A stretch of 64,000 nt of DNA, taken from positions 744,001-808,000 of the forward strand of contig NZ_JADKRZ010000001.1 in assembly GCF_015350905.1 (NCBI RefSeq), in the 5' to 3' direction. The notes beneath the pieces are model-generated. The model searched no databases. It saw only the letters and a program-made list of their open reading frames with translations, and was not told the DNA's origin. The stretch comes from Curtobacterium sp. VKM Ac-2865 (GTDB taxonomy: Bacteria > Actinomycetota > Actinomycetes > Actinomycetales > Microbacteriaceae). Both the position numbers and the translations under genes were made by a program. Positions 42,642 through 50,731 of this stretch are shown piece by piece; position 1 is the stretch's first letter; every line of letters starts with the position of its first letter.

Positions 42642-43208
42642 ATGCCAGAAGTCGCCGGTTCCCTCCGTCCGGGTGGACGGACCGCTCGCACCCGGGAAGC
42701 CGTGCTGAACGCGGTCCGCGAGACCCTCGCCGACCCGGCAGCGGAACTCACCGTGCCCGCGGTCGCGCACCGCGCGGGCGTGCACGCCACCACGGTCTAC
42801 CGGCGGTGGCAGACCATCGAGTCGCTCCTGCTCGACGTCGTGGTCAGCGACGTCCGGCAGGCCTCCCCGATCCCGGCGACGGGCGACCTCCGCGCCGACC
42901 TCACGAGGTACGTCGACCAGCTCCTCACGAGTCTGCGTGGCCCGCATGCGCTCGGGTTGCTCCGCGCCCTGCTGGCTGCGTCACGGACAGCGCCGGACCT
43001 CCAGGCGGTGACCGAGCTCGTCCAGCCGCGCGTCGACGACTTCCAGTCGATGCTCGACGCCGCCGACGTCACCGCGATCGACGGCATGGGGTGCATCGAG
43101 CTCGTGATCGCACCCGCGTACCTCTGGGCACAGCTCGGCGCCCCGCTCGACCCGGCGAAGGACACGGACCGCCTGGTGGACACCGTGCTCCGGATCGCCC
43201 GGGTCTGA
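42642..43208 (+). CDS. TetR-family regulator
   Basis: 188 residues with N-terminal helix-turn-helix LTVPAVAHRAGVHATTVYRRWQTIESLLLDVV (about 36-67) and a TetR_C-like ligand domain with RALLAASRTAPDL. Leaderless ATG 42642 after TAGGCT. It most likely controls the divergent flavoprotein monooxygenase. A frameshifted gene follows downstream. Confidence 0.88.
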   Translation: MPEVAGSLRPGGRTARTREAVLNAVRETLADPAAELTVPAVAHRAGVHATTVYRRWQTIESLLLDVVVSDVRQASPIPATGDLRADLTRYVDQLLTSLRGPHALGLLRALLAASRTAPDLQAVTELVQPRVDDFQSMLDAADVTAIDGMGCIELVIAPAYLWAQLGAPLDPAKDTDRLVDTVLRIARV

Positions 43209-43249
43209 CGCCGCACCGCACCCGCGTCGTCCCCACTACGCTCGGCCGG

Positions 43250-44103
43250 ATGCAGCTGATCACCGATCCCGCCCGGTCCGCCTGGTTGCTCCCGCGCATG
43301 GCAGCCTTCGGGACCGTCGGCGGGACGGCCGGTTCCGGCTTCGAGGCGTACGTCCGCCTGCTGCACCCCCTGACCGCGGACCGGGTCGACCCGTCGACCG
43401 CCGACGAACACGGGGAACCGCTGGTGCTCGAGTCGAGCGTGTGGCGGTGGTCCGACGTGGCAGCCAGGACCGGACGGACGGTGCACCCCGACGTGGCGTG
43501 GAGCGCGGTGAGCGGACGCGACGACGAGACCGAGCTGCTCTTCGACGACGGGTGGCGCGTCGGCTGCCGGAGGAGGGGTGGTTCGACCCGACGCAGCTCG
43601 CAGCGCTGACGGAGCACCTCACGGTCGCGACGACCACCCCGCTCGACGTGGTGGCGGCCGTCTGGGACGGCTGGGGTGACCTGAACGGCAGCTCGACGTT
43701 GGCGGTCGGATGGCAGGGCGGTTCGCCCGATGCCGCCGAGCGGGCGGAACTCCGCGAGTACGGGGAACGCATGGCAGCGGAGCACCGAGCGCAGCAGGAG
43801 GCCCTCCGCGCGTCCTTGGCCGGGCCACGACTCCACCTGCCGCATCGTGCGTACATCGTGCTGGGGATGACCCTGCCGGCGTTGGCAGACCCCTCGTGGA
43901 TGGACGACGCCCGCGTGGGGACGTACCTCGAGGTCGGGCACACCCCGCAGCTGCTGTGGCCGGAGGGCCACACCTGGGTCGTCGCGACCGAGATCGACAC
44001 CGACTCGACCATCGTCGCCGGGTCGCGCCAGCTGATCGTGGACGTGCTCGCCGACGGACGGTTCGAGGCGTTCGAGGTGGCACCAGACAGCACCCTCGCC
44101 TGA
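43250..44103 (+). pseudogene. Conserved actinobacterial hypothetical gene broken by a frameshift
   Basis: Starts at ATG 43250, seven bases after TACGCT. The first frame gives about 105 residues (QLITDPARSAWLLPRMAAFG ... LLFDDGWRV) and then runs to a stop at 43609 in nonsense sequence. The second frame, from about 43560, continues with EEGWFDPTQLAALTEHLTVA and ends VDVLADGRFEAFEVAPDSTL at 44103. Joined, they give a roughly 284-residue protein resembling a hypothetical family I know in actinobacteria (APADHAW/TEIDxDSTxVAG-type C-terminus). One base has been lost, or two gained, near 43555-43575. Could be real decay or a sequencing error. Confidence 0.75.
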
Positions 44104-44145
44104 CGGACCGCAGTCGACCGGTGCGAACTGGCGGATGATTGCTCC

Positions 44146-44841
44146 GTGAACCGCACCGATCGTCTCTACGGCCTCGTCGAGGAGTTGCGAGCGACGTCAC
44201 CTCGTCCGCGGAGCGCTCGTCGTCTCGCGGAGCGGTTCGAGGTGTCGGTGCGGACCATCGAGCGGGACCTCGCCGCCCTGCAGCAGTCGGGCCTGCCGAT
44301 CTGGGTGGAACCCGGCCGCACGGGCGGGTACGTCATCGACGCGGCTGCGACCCTCGGCCCGGCGGGCTTCACGCTCGACGAGGCCCTCGCGGTGCTGATC
44401 GGGCTCGGCACGCTCCGGCACAGCCCCTTCCGGCACGCCGCTCACACCGCCGGCAGGAAGCTGCTCGCGGTGATGCCGGACGCGGACGCCGCACGGGCCA
44501 GTGCGCTCGCTTCCCGCGTGCACTTCCTGGAGCCCGAGGACCAGACGGTGCTGCCCGCCGAGTTCGCGGCGGCCCTCCGCTCGGACCGCGTCGTGCGGCT
44601 CCGCTACCAGGACGGCACCGGCGCAGAGTCCGTCCGCGACGTCGAACCGCTGGGATCGATCAGCAAGGACGGGCAGTGGTACCTCGTCGCGTGGTGCCGA
44701 CTCCGTGACGGCGTCCGGGCGTTCCGTGCGGACCGGATGCGCTCGATCGAGGTCACCGACGAGCGGCCGGCGCAGCGCACCGTGCGGCCTGAGGACCTCG
44801 CGATCCAGTACGGACGGTTGCGCTCAGTCGCCGACGACTGA
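44146..44841 (+). CDS. YafY-type HTH/WYL-domain transcriptional regulator
   Basis: 231 residues: N-terminal DeoR-like winged helix (RSARRLAERFEVSVRTIERDLAALQQSGLPI), the PGRTGGYVI wing, and a WYL domain with YLVAWCRLRDGVRAFRADRMRSIEV at the C-terminus. WYL domains sense small ligands or nucleic acids. GTG 44146 lies six bases after GATGAT. YafY genes are often next to VOC or glyoxalase-like genes, as here. Confidence 0.88.
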   Translation: MNRTDRLYGLVEELRATSPRPRSARRLAERFEVSVRTIERDLAALQQSGLPIWVEPGRTGGYVIDAAATLGPAGFTLDEALAVLIGLGTLRHSPFRHAAHTAGRKLLAVMPDADAARASALASRVHFLEPEDQTVLPAEFAAALRSDRVVRLRYQDGTGAESVRDVEPLGSISKDGQWYLVAWCRLRDGVRAFRADRMRSIEVTDERPAQRTVRPEDLAIQYGRLRSVADD

Positions 44842-44936
44842 ACCGGTCCCAGCGGATCGCGGGAACACCGACACCACGGTGTCGCGACGACCGGCGACGG
44901 TGGTGGTCCGACGTCACCGACCACCGGAGGAACCCC

Positions 44937-45308
44937 ATGTCGTTCGCATCCATCCGCATCATCACCGACGACCTCGACGGCCTCGTCGCCTTCTACGAGC
45001 AGGTCACCGGCCAGCAGGCCGAGCGCCCGTCACCCGTCTTCGCGCAGTTCGGCGGACCGGGCGCGGTCCTCGCCATCGCCAGCTCCGCGACGGTCGCGAT
45101 GCTCGGCGGCGCGCTGCGGCCCGCGACGAACCGCTCGGTCGTCATCGAGTTCGAGGTGGCCGACGTCGACGGCGACTTCGCCAGGCTCCGGCCCGAGCCC
45201 GGGGACGTCGTCCTCGAACCGACCACGATGCCGTGGGGCAACCGCTCCGCGCTCCTCAGGGACCCGGACGGCAACGTCGTCAACCTGTTCAGCAGGCCCT
45301 CCTCCTGA
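44937..45308 (+). CDS. VOC-family (glyoxalase/bleomycin-resistance-like) protein
   Basis: 123 residues forming two beta-alpha-beta-beta-beta units: SIRIITDDLDGLVAFYEQVTG and VVIEFEVADVDGDFARL, ending in the typical LLRDPDGNVVNLF. The metal ligands of true glyoxalases are not evident, so a binding or antibiotic-sequestering role is possible. CCGGAGG precedes ATG 44937. Same strand as the YafY regulator, 95 bases apart, and probably regulated by it. Confidence 0.88.
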   Translation: MSFASIRIITDDLDGLVAFYEQVTGQQAERPSPVFAQFGGPGAVLAIASSATVAMLGGALRPATNRSVVIEFEVADVDGDFARLRPEPGDVVLEPTTMPWGNRSALLRDPDGNVVNLFSRPSS

Positions 45309-45327
45309 TCTCAGGAACCATCTACCT

Positions 45328-45372
45328 ACCGGCCGGTTGACGGCGTGGGCACGCGGCCGTACAGTCGCGGCA
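45328..45372 (+). promoter_or_regulatory. Intact leaderless promoter and palindromic operator of a broken TetR gene
   Basis: ACCGGCCGGT (45328-45337) is a perfect palindrome of TetR-operator type within CTACCTACCGGCCGGTT. TTGACG (45337-45342), 17-base spacer, TACAGT (45360-45365), six bases and ATG 45372 follow. The ATG opens only a 39-codon frame unrelated to TetR, so the promoter has outlived the gene start it once served. Confidence 0.7.
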
Positions 45373-45388
45373 TGCCCGGATCACCGCA

Positions 45389-45760
45389 GTGGCCTGGCTG
45401 CGCGATCAACCGCGCACGTCCGATCTGCTCGAGACTGCGGTCCTGGGCTGGGTGCGGTCGTTCTCCGGCGACAAGCTGCGCGGCATCAGGTTCATGACTG
45501 CCAACCCGCTCCTGCTCCGCGGACTGGCTGACTCCGGTGGCGACCGGATCGGGACAGCGCTGAACGCACTCGTGGACGCGCTGACGGACTTGGTGCCGGA
45601 GCACGACGACGAGGACGTGATGGTCCTGCGGATGGCGCTCCTGAGCATCAACGCCGCCGTCGCTGCCGCTGCCGGACGAGGTGCGTCCGACGCCACGATC
45701 ATCGCCGCAGCAGAGCGCGCAGCATCAGCGCTGCTCGGCTCGATCGGCGCGAGGTCATGA
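45389..45760 (+). pseudogene. TetR-family regulator lacking its DNA-binding domain
   Basis: The frame up to 45760 encodes only a C-terminal ligand-binding domain (123 residues from a GTG at 45389): LRGIRFMTANPLLLRGLADSG-like helices, LTDLVPEHDDEDVMVLRMALLSINAAVAAAAG. The helix-turn-helix, normally 50-60 residues before this point, is missing. The promoter and ATG 45372 that should start it are 17 bases away and out of frame. Best read as an internal deletion that removed the N-terminal domain. The ATGA overlap with the downstream membrane gene is intact. Confidence 0.65.
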
Positions 45761-46209
45761 CCGCGCTCCTGGTCGTGCAGGTCGTCCTCGCCGGTCTGCT
45801 CGCTGGCGAGGAGTTCGTCGTGCGGTGGGGAGTCCAGCCCGCGATCGCGTCGCTGCCGGACACTGCGCACCTCGCCACCCGCGTGGCTCTGGTCAAGCGG
45901 CTCAAGGTGGTGGTGCCGATCCTGATGCTCCCCACTGTCGCGGCCTCGATCGCGGTCCTCGTCGCCGCGGGCACCGCCGACGGCTTCGCCATCCGCGTCG
46001 CTGGCGCCGTGGCGCTGCTGACGTTCCTCCTGGCCTCGTTCCTCGGTACCGTGCCGATCAACATCCGCGTGGACGGCTGGGACCCCGAGCACCCACCGGC
46101 GGACTGGCGCACCGTCGTCACCCGGTGGGAGCGCATCGACGTGCTCCGTTCGACCGCCGCCGGCATCGCGTTCGTGCTGTTCGCAGTCGCGCTCGTCGTA
46201 CAGAGCTGA
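45757..46209 (+). CDS. DUF1772-type four-helix membrane protein
   Basis: 150 residues with four membrane helices (about 2-18, 50-68, 78-98, 128-148) and the characteristic GEEFVVRWGVQPAI, GTVPINIRVDGWDPEH and RWERIDVLRS segments of the DUF1772/anthrone-oxygenase-like family. Its ATG overlaps the stop of the truncated TetR gene (ATGA). This family is often controlled by a TetR neighbour, so loss of the repressor's DNA-binding domain should leave it constitutive. Confidence 0.82.
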   Translation: MTALLVVQVVLAGLLAGEEFVVRWGVQPAIASLPDTAHLATRVALVKRLKVVVPILMLPTVAASIAVLVAAGTADGFAIRVAGAVALLTFLLASFLGTVPINIRVDGWDPEHPPADWRTVVTRWERIDVLRSTAAGIAFVLFAVALVVQS

Positions 46210-46299
46210 TGACGACGCGGGCGGTCAGGTGGTATCCGTGGCGGGACCGGGTCGCGGTCGCGGGACCACCGCTACCGAACGGCTGTCCTGCCATCGGGT

Positions 46300-46351
46300 C
46301 GTGACGGATCCGGTTCGCAGATCCCGAGTCTCGCGAACCGGATCCGTCACG
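46300..46351. repeat. Dispersed inverted repeat, family 2 copy 2
   Basis: Perfect arms GTGACGGATCCGGTTCGC (46301-46318) and its complement (46333-46350) around a 14-base loop. Similarity to the copy at 51967-52024 continues for about 35 bases past the right arm (GGCCG..TCGAACGTGG and GTCTGC..CTGGCC), so the repeated unit is larger than the hairpin. Confidence 0.92.
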
Positions 46352-46406
46352 GCCGAATTCGAACGTGGCGTCTGCCTCGCCCTGGGCCGAAGGACGCCGG
46401 ATCGTG

Positions 46407-46452
46407 GGACCGCCGGACCGCCGGACCGCCGGACCGCCAGACCGCCAGACCG
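46407..46452. repeat. 8-bp tandem array
   Basis: Four GGACCGCC units followed by two AGACCGCC-type units (the last incomplete), about 70 bases upstream of a small membrane-protein gene. Lies in the 314-base gap 46210-46523, which besides this and the family 2 repeat has no gene I can support. Confidence 0.88.
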
Positions 46453-46523
46453 TTCCCGACGCGGCCGGACGTCCCGGTACGATCATCGTGGGGGCAGGTG
46501 GTCTGCCAGGGACGGGGAACACC

Positions 46524-46778
46524 ATGTCAGACGTCATCGCGAGGACAGCACACGAGAAGCGCGTCCGGTTGAAGGTGCGGATCCAGCTCGTCGCGCTCGT
46601 CGGAGCGCTCATCGGGCTGGTGGCGTTCGGCATCGACACGACGGCTCATCTGAACAGCGCGGTCCTGGGCGGCATAGGTCTCGCAGGCCTCGGCGTCGCG
46701 ATCATCGCGTACGTCTGGTCACGCGTCTACGGCCTGGTCATCGCCGCCAGGTACTCGGGCCCGCCGAAGCTGCGGTGA
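46524..46778 (+). CDS. Small two-helix membrane protein
   Basis: 84 residues: basic amphipathic N-terminus (HEKRVRLKVRIQ), two membrane helices (about 21-38 and 46-66) joined by DTTAHLNSA, short basic tail. Ribosome binding site GGGACGGGG before ATG 46524. The in-frame upstream extension would encode the tandem array and is rejected. Function unknown. Confidence 0.72.
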   Translation: MSDVIARTAHEKRVRLKVRIQLVALVGALIGLVAFGIDTTAHLNSAVLGGIGLAGLGVAIIAYVWSRVYGLVIAARYSGPPKLR

Positions 46779-46790
46779 CCGCCACGGGGC

Positions 46791-47171
46791 TCACCCGTAC
46801 GCAGCACTCAGCATCGCCGAGGTCCGGATGATCATGATCCCACCGGGCAGGATCACGCACAGGGCGATCCCGGTCGTCAGCGCGCCGAGCAGCAGTGCCG
46901 CGCTCCCCGGGAGCTGCCGGGTGCGGCGGTAGTCCAGGATCCCCCAGACGAGCGCCCACACGGGCATCACGAGACCGAGGACGAGCGCGGCGACGCCGTA
47001 CCCGGCGAAGTCCCCGGGATCGCTGCCGGGAGTGCCGTAGTGGGCGAGGAGTCCGCCGATGCCGTACGGCACGAGGGACACCACCAGCGCCACCGGCGCC
47101 AGGACCGCCAGCGTGACCGATGTCGCCCGCGATCGATGGACCGCTGGGACTCCCTGTGGTGTCTCACTCAT
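46791..47171 (-). CDS. DUF4190-like small membrane protein
   Basis: 126 residues with three membrane helices (about 17-40, 55-78 and 88-112) and the WGILDYRRTRQLPGSAALLLGAL loop seen in DUF4190-type actinobacterial proteins. Convergent with the preceding two-helix protein gene, 12 bases apart. Function unknown. Confidence 0.72.
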   Translation of the reverse strand: MSETPQGVPAVHRSRATSVTLAVLAPVALVVSLVPYGIGGLLAHYGTPGSDPGDFAGYGVAALVLGLVMPVWALVWGILDYRRTRQLPGSAALLLGALTTGIALCVILPGGIMIIRTSAMLSAAYG

Positions 47172-47338
47172 GCCGCTCCCCCGATGCCGCTCGCCACTCC
47201 GTCGCCCACGCTACCGTCGCCAGGCACGCTGGGGCACCGGGCTCGGCGTTGCCCGTCACGGTGGAACAGCCGACAGTGGCCGAAGGAGGTACTGACAGCC
47301 CCCGCCACCGTGCCCCGGTTCGACCTACCGTCGGACGC

Positions 47339-48226
47339 ATGGACGACATCACGCTCAACAACGGTCTCACGCTCCCCCCGATCGGCTTCGGCGTCTTCCA
47401 GAGCTCCCCCGAGGACACCGTCGACGCGGTGCGCACGGCACTCGAGGTCGGCTACCGCCACATCGACACCGCCGCCGCGTACGGCAACGAACGCCAGGTC
47501 GGCGAGGCGATCCGCGCGTCCGACGTCGACCGCGACGACATCGTCGTGGAGACCAAGGTCTTCCCCACCGACTACGGCTACGACGAGACACTCCATGCGT
47601 TCGAGAAGGCCACCGGCAAGCTCGGGATCGACACGATCGACGTGCTGATCCTGCACCAGCCCGCACCGGACCGGTTCGAGAAGACCGTGCAGGCCTACAA
47701 GGCGCTCGAGACGCTGTACGCGGACGGCAAGGTCCGAGCGATCGGCGTCAGCAACTTCATGCCGCACCACCTCCGATCCCTGCTCGAGCAGACCGACGTC
47801 ATCCCGGCGCTCAACCAGATCGAGCTGCACCCCTACTTCACGCAGCCGGACGTGCAGCGCGCGGATGCGGAGCACGGGATCCTCGACCAGGCCTGGTCGC
47901 CGATCGGCGGCATCACGTTCTACCCCGGCTGGGGCAGCGACGAGCGGGTCAGTGTCATGGAGGACGCGACGATCCGGCAGATCGCCGAGGCGCACGGCAG
48001 GACACCGGCGCAGGTCATGCTCCGCTGGCACGTCCAGCAGGGCAGGAACGCGATCCCGAAGTCGACGAACCCGGGACGGATCGCGGAGAACTTCGACGTC
48101 TTCGACTTCACGCTGTCCGACGACGAGCTCGGCCGTCTCGACGGCCTCGACACCGGCCGCCGGAGCGGCCCGGACCCCGACGGGGACTCCTCGCGCTTCG
48201 ACGCGCGGACCATCCCGGAGGCCTGA
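47339..48226 (+). CDS. Aldo/keto reductase (2,5-diketo-D-gluconate reductase-like)
   Basis: 295-residue TIM-barrel NADPH-dependent reductase. Catalytic Asp-Tyr in YRHIDTAAAYGNER, Lys in ETKVFPTD and His in ILHQPAP complete the tetrad. IGVSNFMPHHL and the C-terminal IPKSTNPGRIAEN cofactor segment are typical of AKR5-type enzymes. Leaderless ATG 47339, seven bases after TACCGT (47326-47331). Monocistronic, followed by a family 1 palindrome. Confidence 0.92.
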   Translation: MDDITLNNGLTLPPIGFGVFQSSPEDTVDAVRTALEVGYRHIDTAAAYGNERQVGEAIRASDVDRDDIVVETKVFPTDYGYDETLHAFEKATGKLGIDTIDVLILHQPAPDRFEKTVQAYKALETLYADGKVRAIGVSNFMPHHLRSLLEQTDVIPALNQIELHPYFTQPDVQRADAEHGILDQAWSPIGGITFYPGWGSDERVSVMEDATIRQIAEAHGRTPAQVMLRWHVQQGRNAIPKSTNPGRIAENFDVFDFTLSDDELGRLDGLDTGRRSGPDPDGDSSRFDARTIPEA

Positions 48227-48237
48227 GACACGACCCA

Positions 48238-48287
48238 GGACGGACGGGAGGCTCGGTGCCAGCTGGCACCGAGCCTCCCGTCCGTCC
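48238..48287. repeat. Dispersed palindrome, family 1 copy 6 (longest, CTCGG variant)
   Basis: Perfect 50-bp palindrome with central CAGCTG, 11 bases after the aldo/keto reductase stop and 33 bases before the end of the convergent crtI-like gene. Positioned to end both transcripts. Confidence 0.93.
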
Positions 48288-48320
48288 TCGTCGCGGCGGC
48301 CAGCCGGCCTCAGGGCCGGA

Positions 48321-49754
48321 TCAGACCGGCGTCGACTTCAGCAGCCGGGTCACCGCGATCATCGCGCCGCCCACGACCGCGGGGATCCCGCCGCCGGGGT
48401 GCACCGACGCGCCGACGCGCCACAGCCACGGCCTCCAGGGGTCGTTGTAGGAGGGGCGGTGGAACGGCCCGCTCAGCCACGGCGGACGCGCCGCCCCGTA
48501 GAGCGCGCCGTGTGGTTCGCCGCCACCGGCGTAGTACTGCGGATCGAGCACCACCTGCTCGTCGAGGAGGTCGGTGAGGGGCTCGTCGAGTCCCATCGCG
48601 GACGACACGCGGTCGACCTCGCGGCGCACGAAGGGGTGCTCGGCCGTGTAGTGACCGCCGTCGGCCGGCGCGGTGAGCAGGATGCCGACGGTGCCACGCG
48701 GGTTCGGGTACACCGCTCCGGCGCGGTACTGGTTCACGAACACCATGGTGTCCGCCGGCTCGTCGCCCGCCTCGAGGCTGCGGTGCAGTGCTGCCGGCTT
48801 CGTCGGCAGCACCACGCTGTGCGTCGCGAGCTCCGCCGGCAACGCCTCCCGGAGCACGCCGTACACCGCGATGGCCGAGCAGGAGAGGGTGCGGGGACGC
48901 AGGCGCGGCAGCGACGGCATCCGCGACGGACCCATCAGCGTGGCGAGCCGGTCGGCGTCCAGGGCACTGACGACGAGGTCAGCGGGATGGCGGCCTCCAT
49001 CGGTGGTGACCCACCCGCGCTCGACGCGGGTGACGGCCTCGCCGGTGCGGACCTCGACCCCGGCGGCCTCGGCCAGCCGGCCCAGCGCCAGCACGATCTC
49101 GTACACGCCACCATGCGGCACCCACGCGCCGGTCTCCGCCATGATCGCCGGCATGCTCGCGTAGAGGGCCGGGGTGCGCGAGGGCGAGACGCCCGCGTTG
49201 AGGGTGTGGATCGCGATGACCTCGCGGAGCCCGTCCGGCAGCCATGGCAGGCTGTCGAGGTAGGCGCGCGTGGTGAGGCGCGAGCCGTAGACGGCCAGCA
49301 GCCTGCGGAGCGCCGGCAGGGCGGCCCGGTCGAGGGGGTCGGCGAGCAGCAGCTCGGTCACGTCGTCGGCGAGGGGCGCGTGCAGGTCGGAGAACCGACG
49401 CCAGGCGGGGTACCAGGGGTGGTCGGGTGCCACCGGCAGCGAGGTCTGCTCGCCGTCGTGGTAGTACCGGCCCACCTCGGGCATCCGCACCAGCTCGAGG
49501 TGACCGTCGTCGCGGGCGCGATCGGAGGCGCGCCCACCGTCCCCGAGTCGCCGCAGCAGCTCGTCCCACACCGCCGGGAACGTCACGAGCGACGGCCCGG
49601 TGTCGATGCGGTCCGTTCCCAGGTGGATGCGACGGCTCTTGCCGCCGAGTTCGGTGGAGGCCTCGAACAGGGTGACGCGGTGGCCTGCGTGCGCGAGCAG
49701 CGCGGCGGCGGTGAGACCGCCGATCCCGCCACCGACCACGACGACGCGGCTCAC
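48321..49754 (-). CDS. CrtI-like phytoene desaturase-family flavoprotein
   Basis: 477-residue FAD oxidoreductase of the phytoene desaturase/CrtI family. N-terminal dinucleotide-binding motif VVVGGGIGGLTAAALLAHAG followed by ELGGKSRRI, and the CrtI C-terminal signature GASVHPGGGIPAVVGGAM. It should introduce double bonds in, or otherwise oxidise, a polyprenoid. GTG 49754 overlaps the stop of the prenyltransferase gene by four bases. No phytoene synthase or GGPP synthase gene is present in the window, so it may be a tailoring desaturase or rely on a distant main cluster. Confidence 0.85.
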   Translation of the reverse strand: MSRVVVVGGGIGGLTAAALLAHAGHRVTLFEASTELGGKSRRIHLGTDRIDTGPSLVTFPAVWDELLRRLGDGGRASDRARDDGHLELVRMPEVGRYYHDGEQTSLPVAPDHPWYPAWRRFSDLHAPLADDVTELLLADPLDRAALPALRRLLAVYGSRLTTRAYLDSLPWLPDGLREVIAIHTLNAGVSPSRTPALYASMPAIMAETGAWVPHGGVYEIVLALGRLAEAAGVEVRTGEAVTRVERGWVTTDGGRHPADLVVSALDADRLATLMGPSRMPSLPRLRPRTLSCSAIAVYGVLREALPAELATHSVVLPTKPAALHRSLEAGDEPADTMVFVNQYRAGAVYPNPRGTVGILLTAPADGGHYTAEHPFVRREVDRVSSAMGLDEPLTDLLDEQVVLDPQYYAGGGEPHGALYGAARPPWLSGPFHRPSYNDPWRPWLWRVGASVHPGGGIPAVVGGAMIAVTRLLKSTPV

Positions 49755-50647
49755 GACGAGCCCCCGAGCACGATCGAGACCATGAGGAGCACCCCGGCGA
49801 ACGACCCGGCGATGTAGGGGAAGGCGACCGACAGACGGTAGAGGCGGTGACCGGTGGCCGGCGTCGGGTCGCGGAGCAGGCGCACCACGAGGATGCCGGC
49901 GATGAGCAGGTTGACGGCGGCCACGGGGACGCTCACCACGGCGAACAACGCCGTGGAGACGAGCCACCACGATCCGCTCCACAGGGCCGTCCCGCGCGCA
50001 CCGAGCCGCACCGCGGTGGTCTCGATGCCCGCGTCGCGGTCCTCCACGATGTCCTGGACGGCATCGAAGGCGTGCTTGGCCACACTCCAGGCCATCAGCC
50101 CGAGGGCGGCGGGCCAGACCGGCGTGACCGCGAGGGCAGCAGGCAGGATGACCAGCGGCAGCGCGTAGGCCGCGTTGCTCAGGGAGTCGAGGAAGGGCCG
50201 CGCCTTGAAGCGCAGCGGCGGTGCGGAGTAGAAGACGAAGACGCCCGCGTAGAGGAGGATCGCAGCGTTCGCGAGCGGCGGCAGCGTGAGGGCGAAGACG
50301 ACGAGGAACGGGAGGTTGACGATCGCGACGGCGATCGCGATGAACCGCACCTCGGACTGCCGGATCCTGGCGCCCTCGATCGAGCCCTTGCGGGGATTGG
50401 CCGCGTCCGTGTCCTGGTCGTAGATGTCGTTGACGCCGTAGATGAGCAGGTTGAACGGCAGGGTGAGCCACAGGATGACCGGGAGGGCCCGCAGGTCGAA
50501 CAGTGCACCGGTGAGCCACACGGCGACCAGACCGGAACCGATGGTGTTGATCCACAACACCGGGCGCGAGATCAGCACGAGGCGACGCACGGCCAGCCCG
50601 ATCCCCGACGGCGCGATGCGCGCAGTTCGCTCACTGCCATCGGTCAC
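49751..50647 (-). CDS. UbiA-family prenyltransferase, CrtEb/lycopene-elongase-like
   Basis: 298-residue integral membrane prenyltransferase, about eight helices. First Asp-rich motif YGVNDIYDQDTDAANPRKG and second AFDAVQDIVEDRDAGIET. The surrounding LISRPVLWINT and YSAPPLRFKARPFLDSLSN match the lycopene elongase/CrtEb branch that adds C5 units to carotenoid ends. GTG 50647 lies seven bases after TACGGT on the minus strand (50660-50655); a longer upstream frame is rejected. Coupled to the CrtI-like gene by GTGA. Confidence 0.85.
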   Translation of the reverse strand: MTDGSERTARIAPSGIGLAVRRLVLISRPVLWINTIGSGLVAVWLTGALFDLRALPVILWLTLPFNLLIYGVNDIYDQDTDAANPRKGSIEGARIRQSEVRFIAIAVAIVNLPFLVVFALTLPPLANAAILLYAGVFVFYSAPPLRFKARPFLDSLSNAAYALPLVILPAALAVTPVWPAALGLMAWSVAKHAFDAVQDIVEDRDAGIETTAVRLGARGTALWSGSWWLVSTALFAVVSVPVAAVNLLIAGILVVRLLRDPTPATGHRLYRLSVAFPYIAGSFAGVLLMVSIVLGGSS

Positions 50648-50684
50648 GAGGTCGACCGTACGCCGCCTGCGTGGACACCGGCCC

Positions 50685-50719
50685 CACGGCTCACGGCTCA
50701 CGGCTCACGGCCCACGGCC
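50685..50719. repeat. 7-bp tandem array (five units)
   Basis: Three CACGGCT and two CACGGCC units in the divergent promoter region between the prenyltransferase and glycosyltransferase genes, ending 12 bases before the latter's start codon. Confidence 0.9.
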
Positions 50720-50731
50720 CAGACTGGGCGG

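Noticed and set aside
45372-45491. 39-codon frame from the leaderless ATG before the truncated TetR gene
   Set aside because: Although the promoter is good, the translation has no resemblance to a regulator and is best explained by an upstream deletion.
8008-48287. Family 1 palindromes as a CRISPR array
   Set aside because: Copies are kilobases apart, palindromic throughout, and there are no spacers or cas genes.
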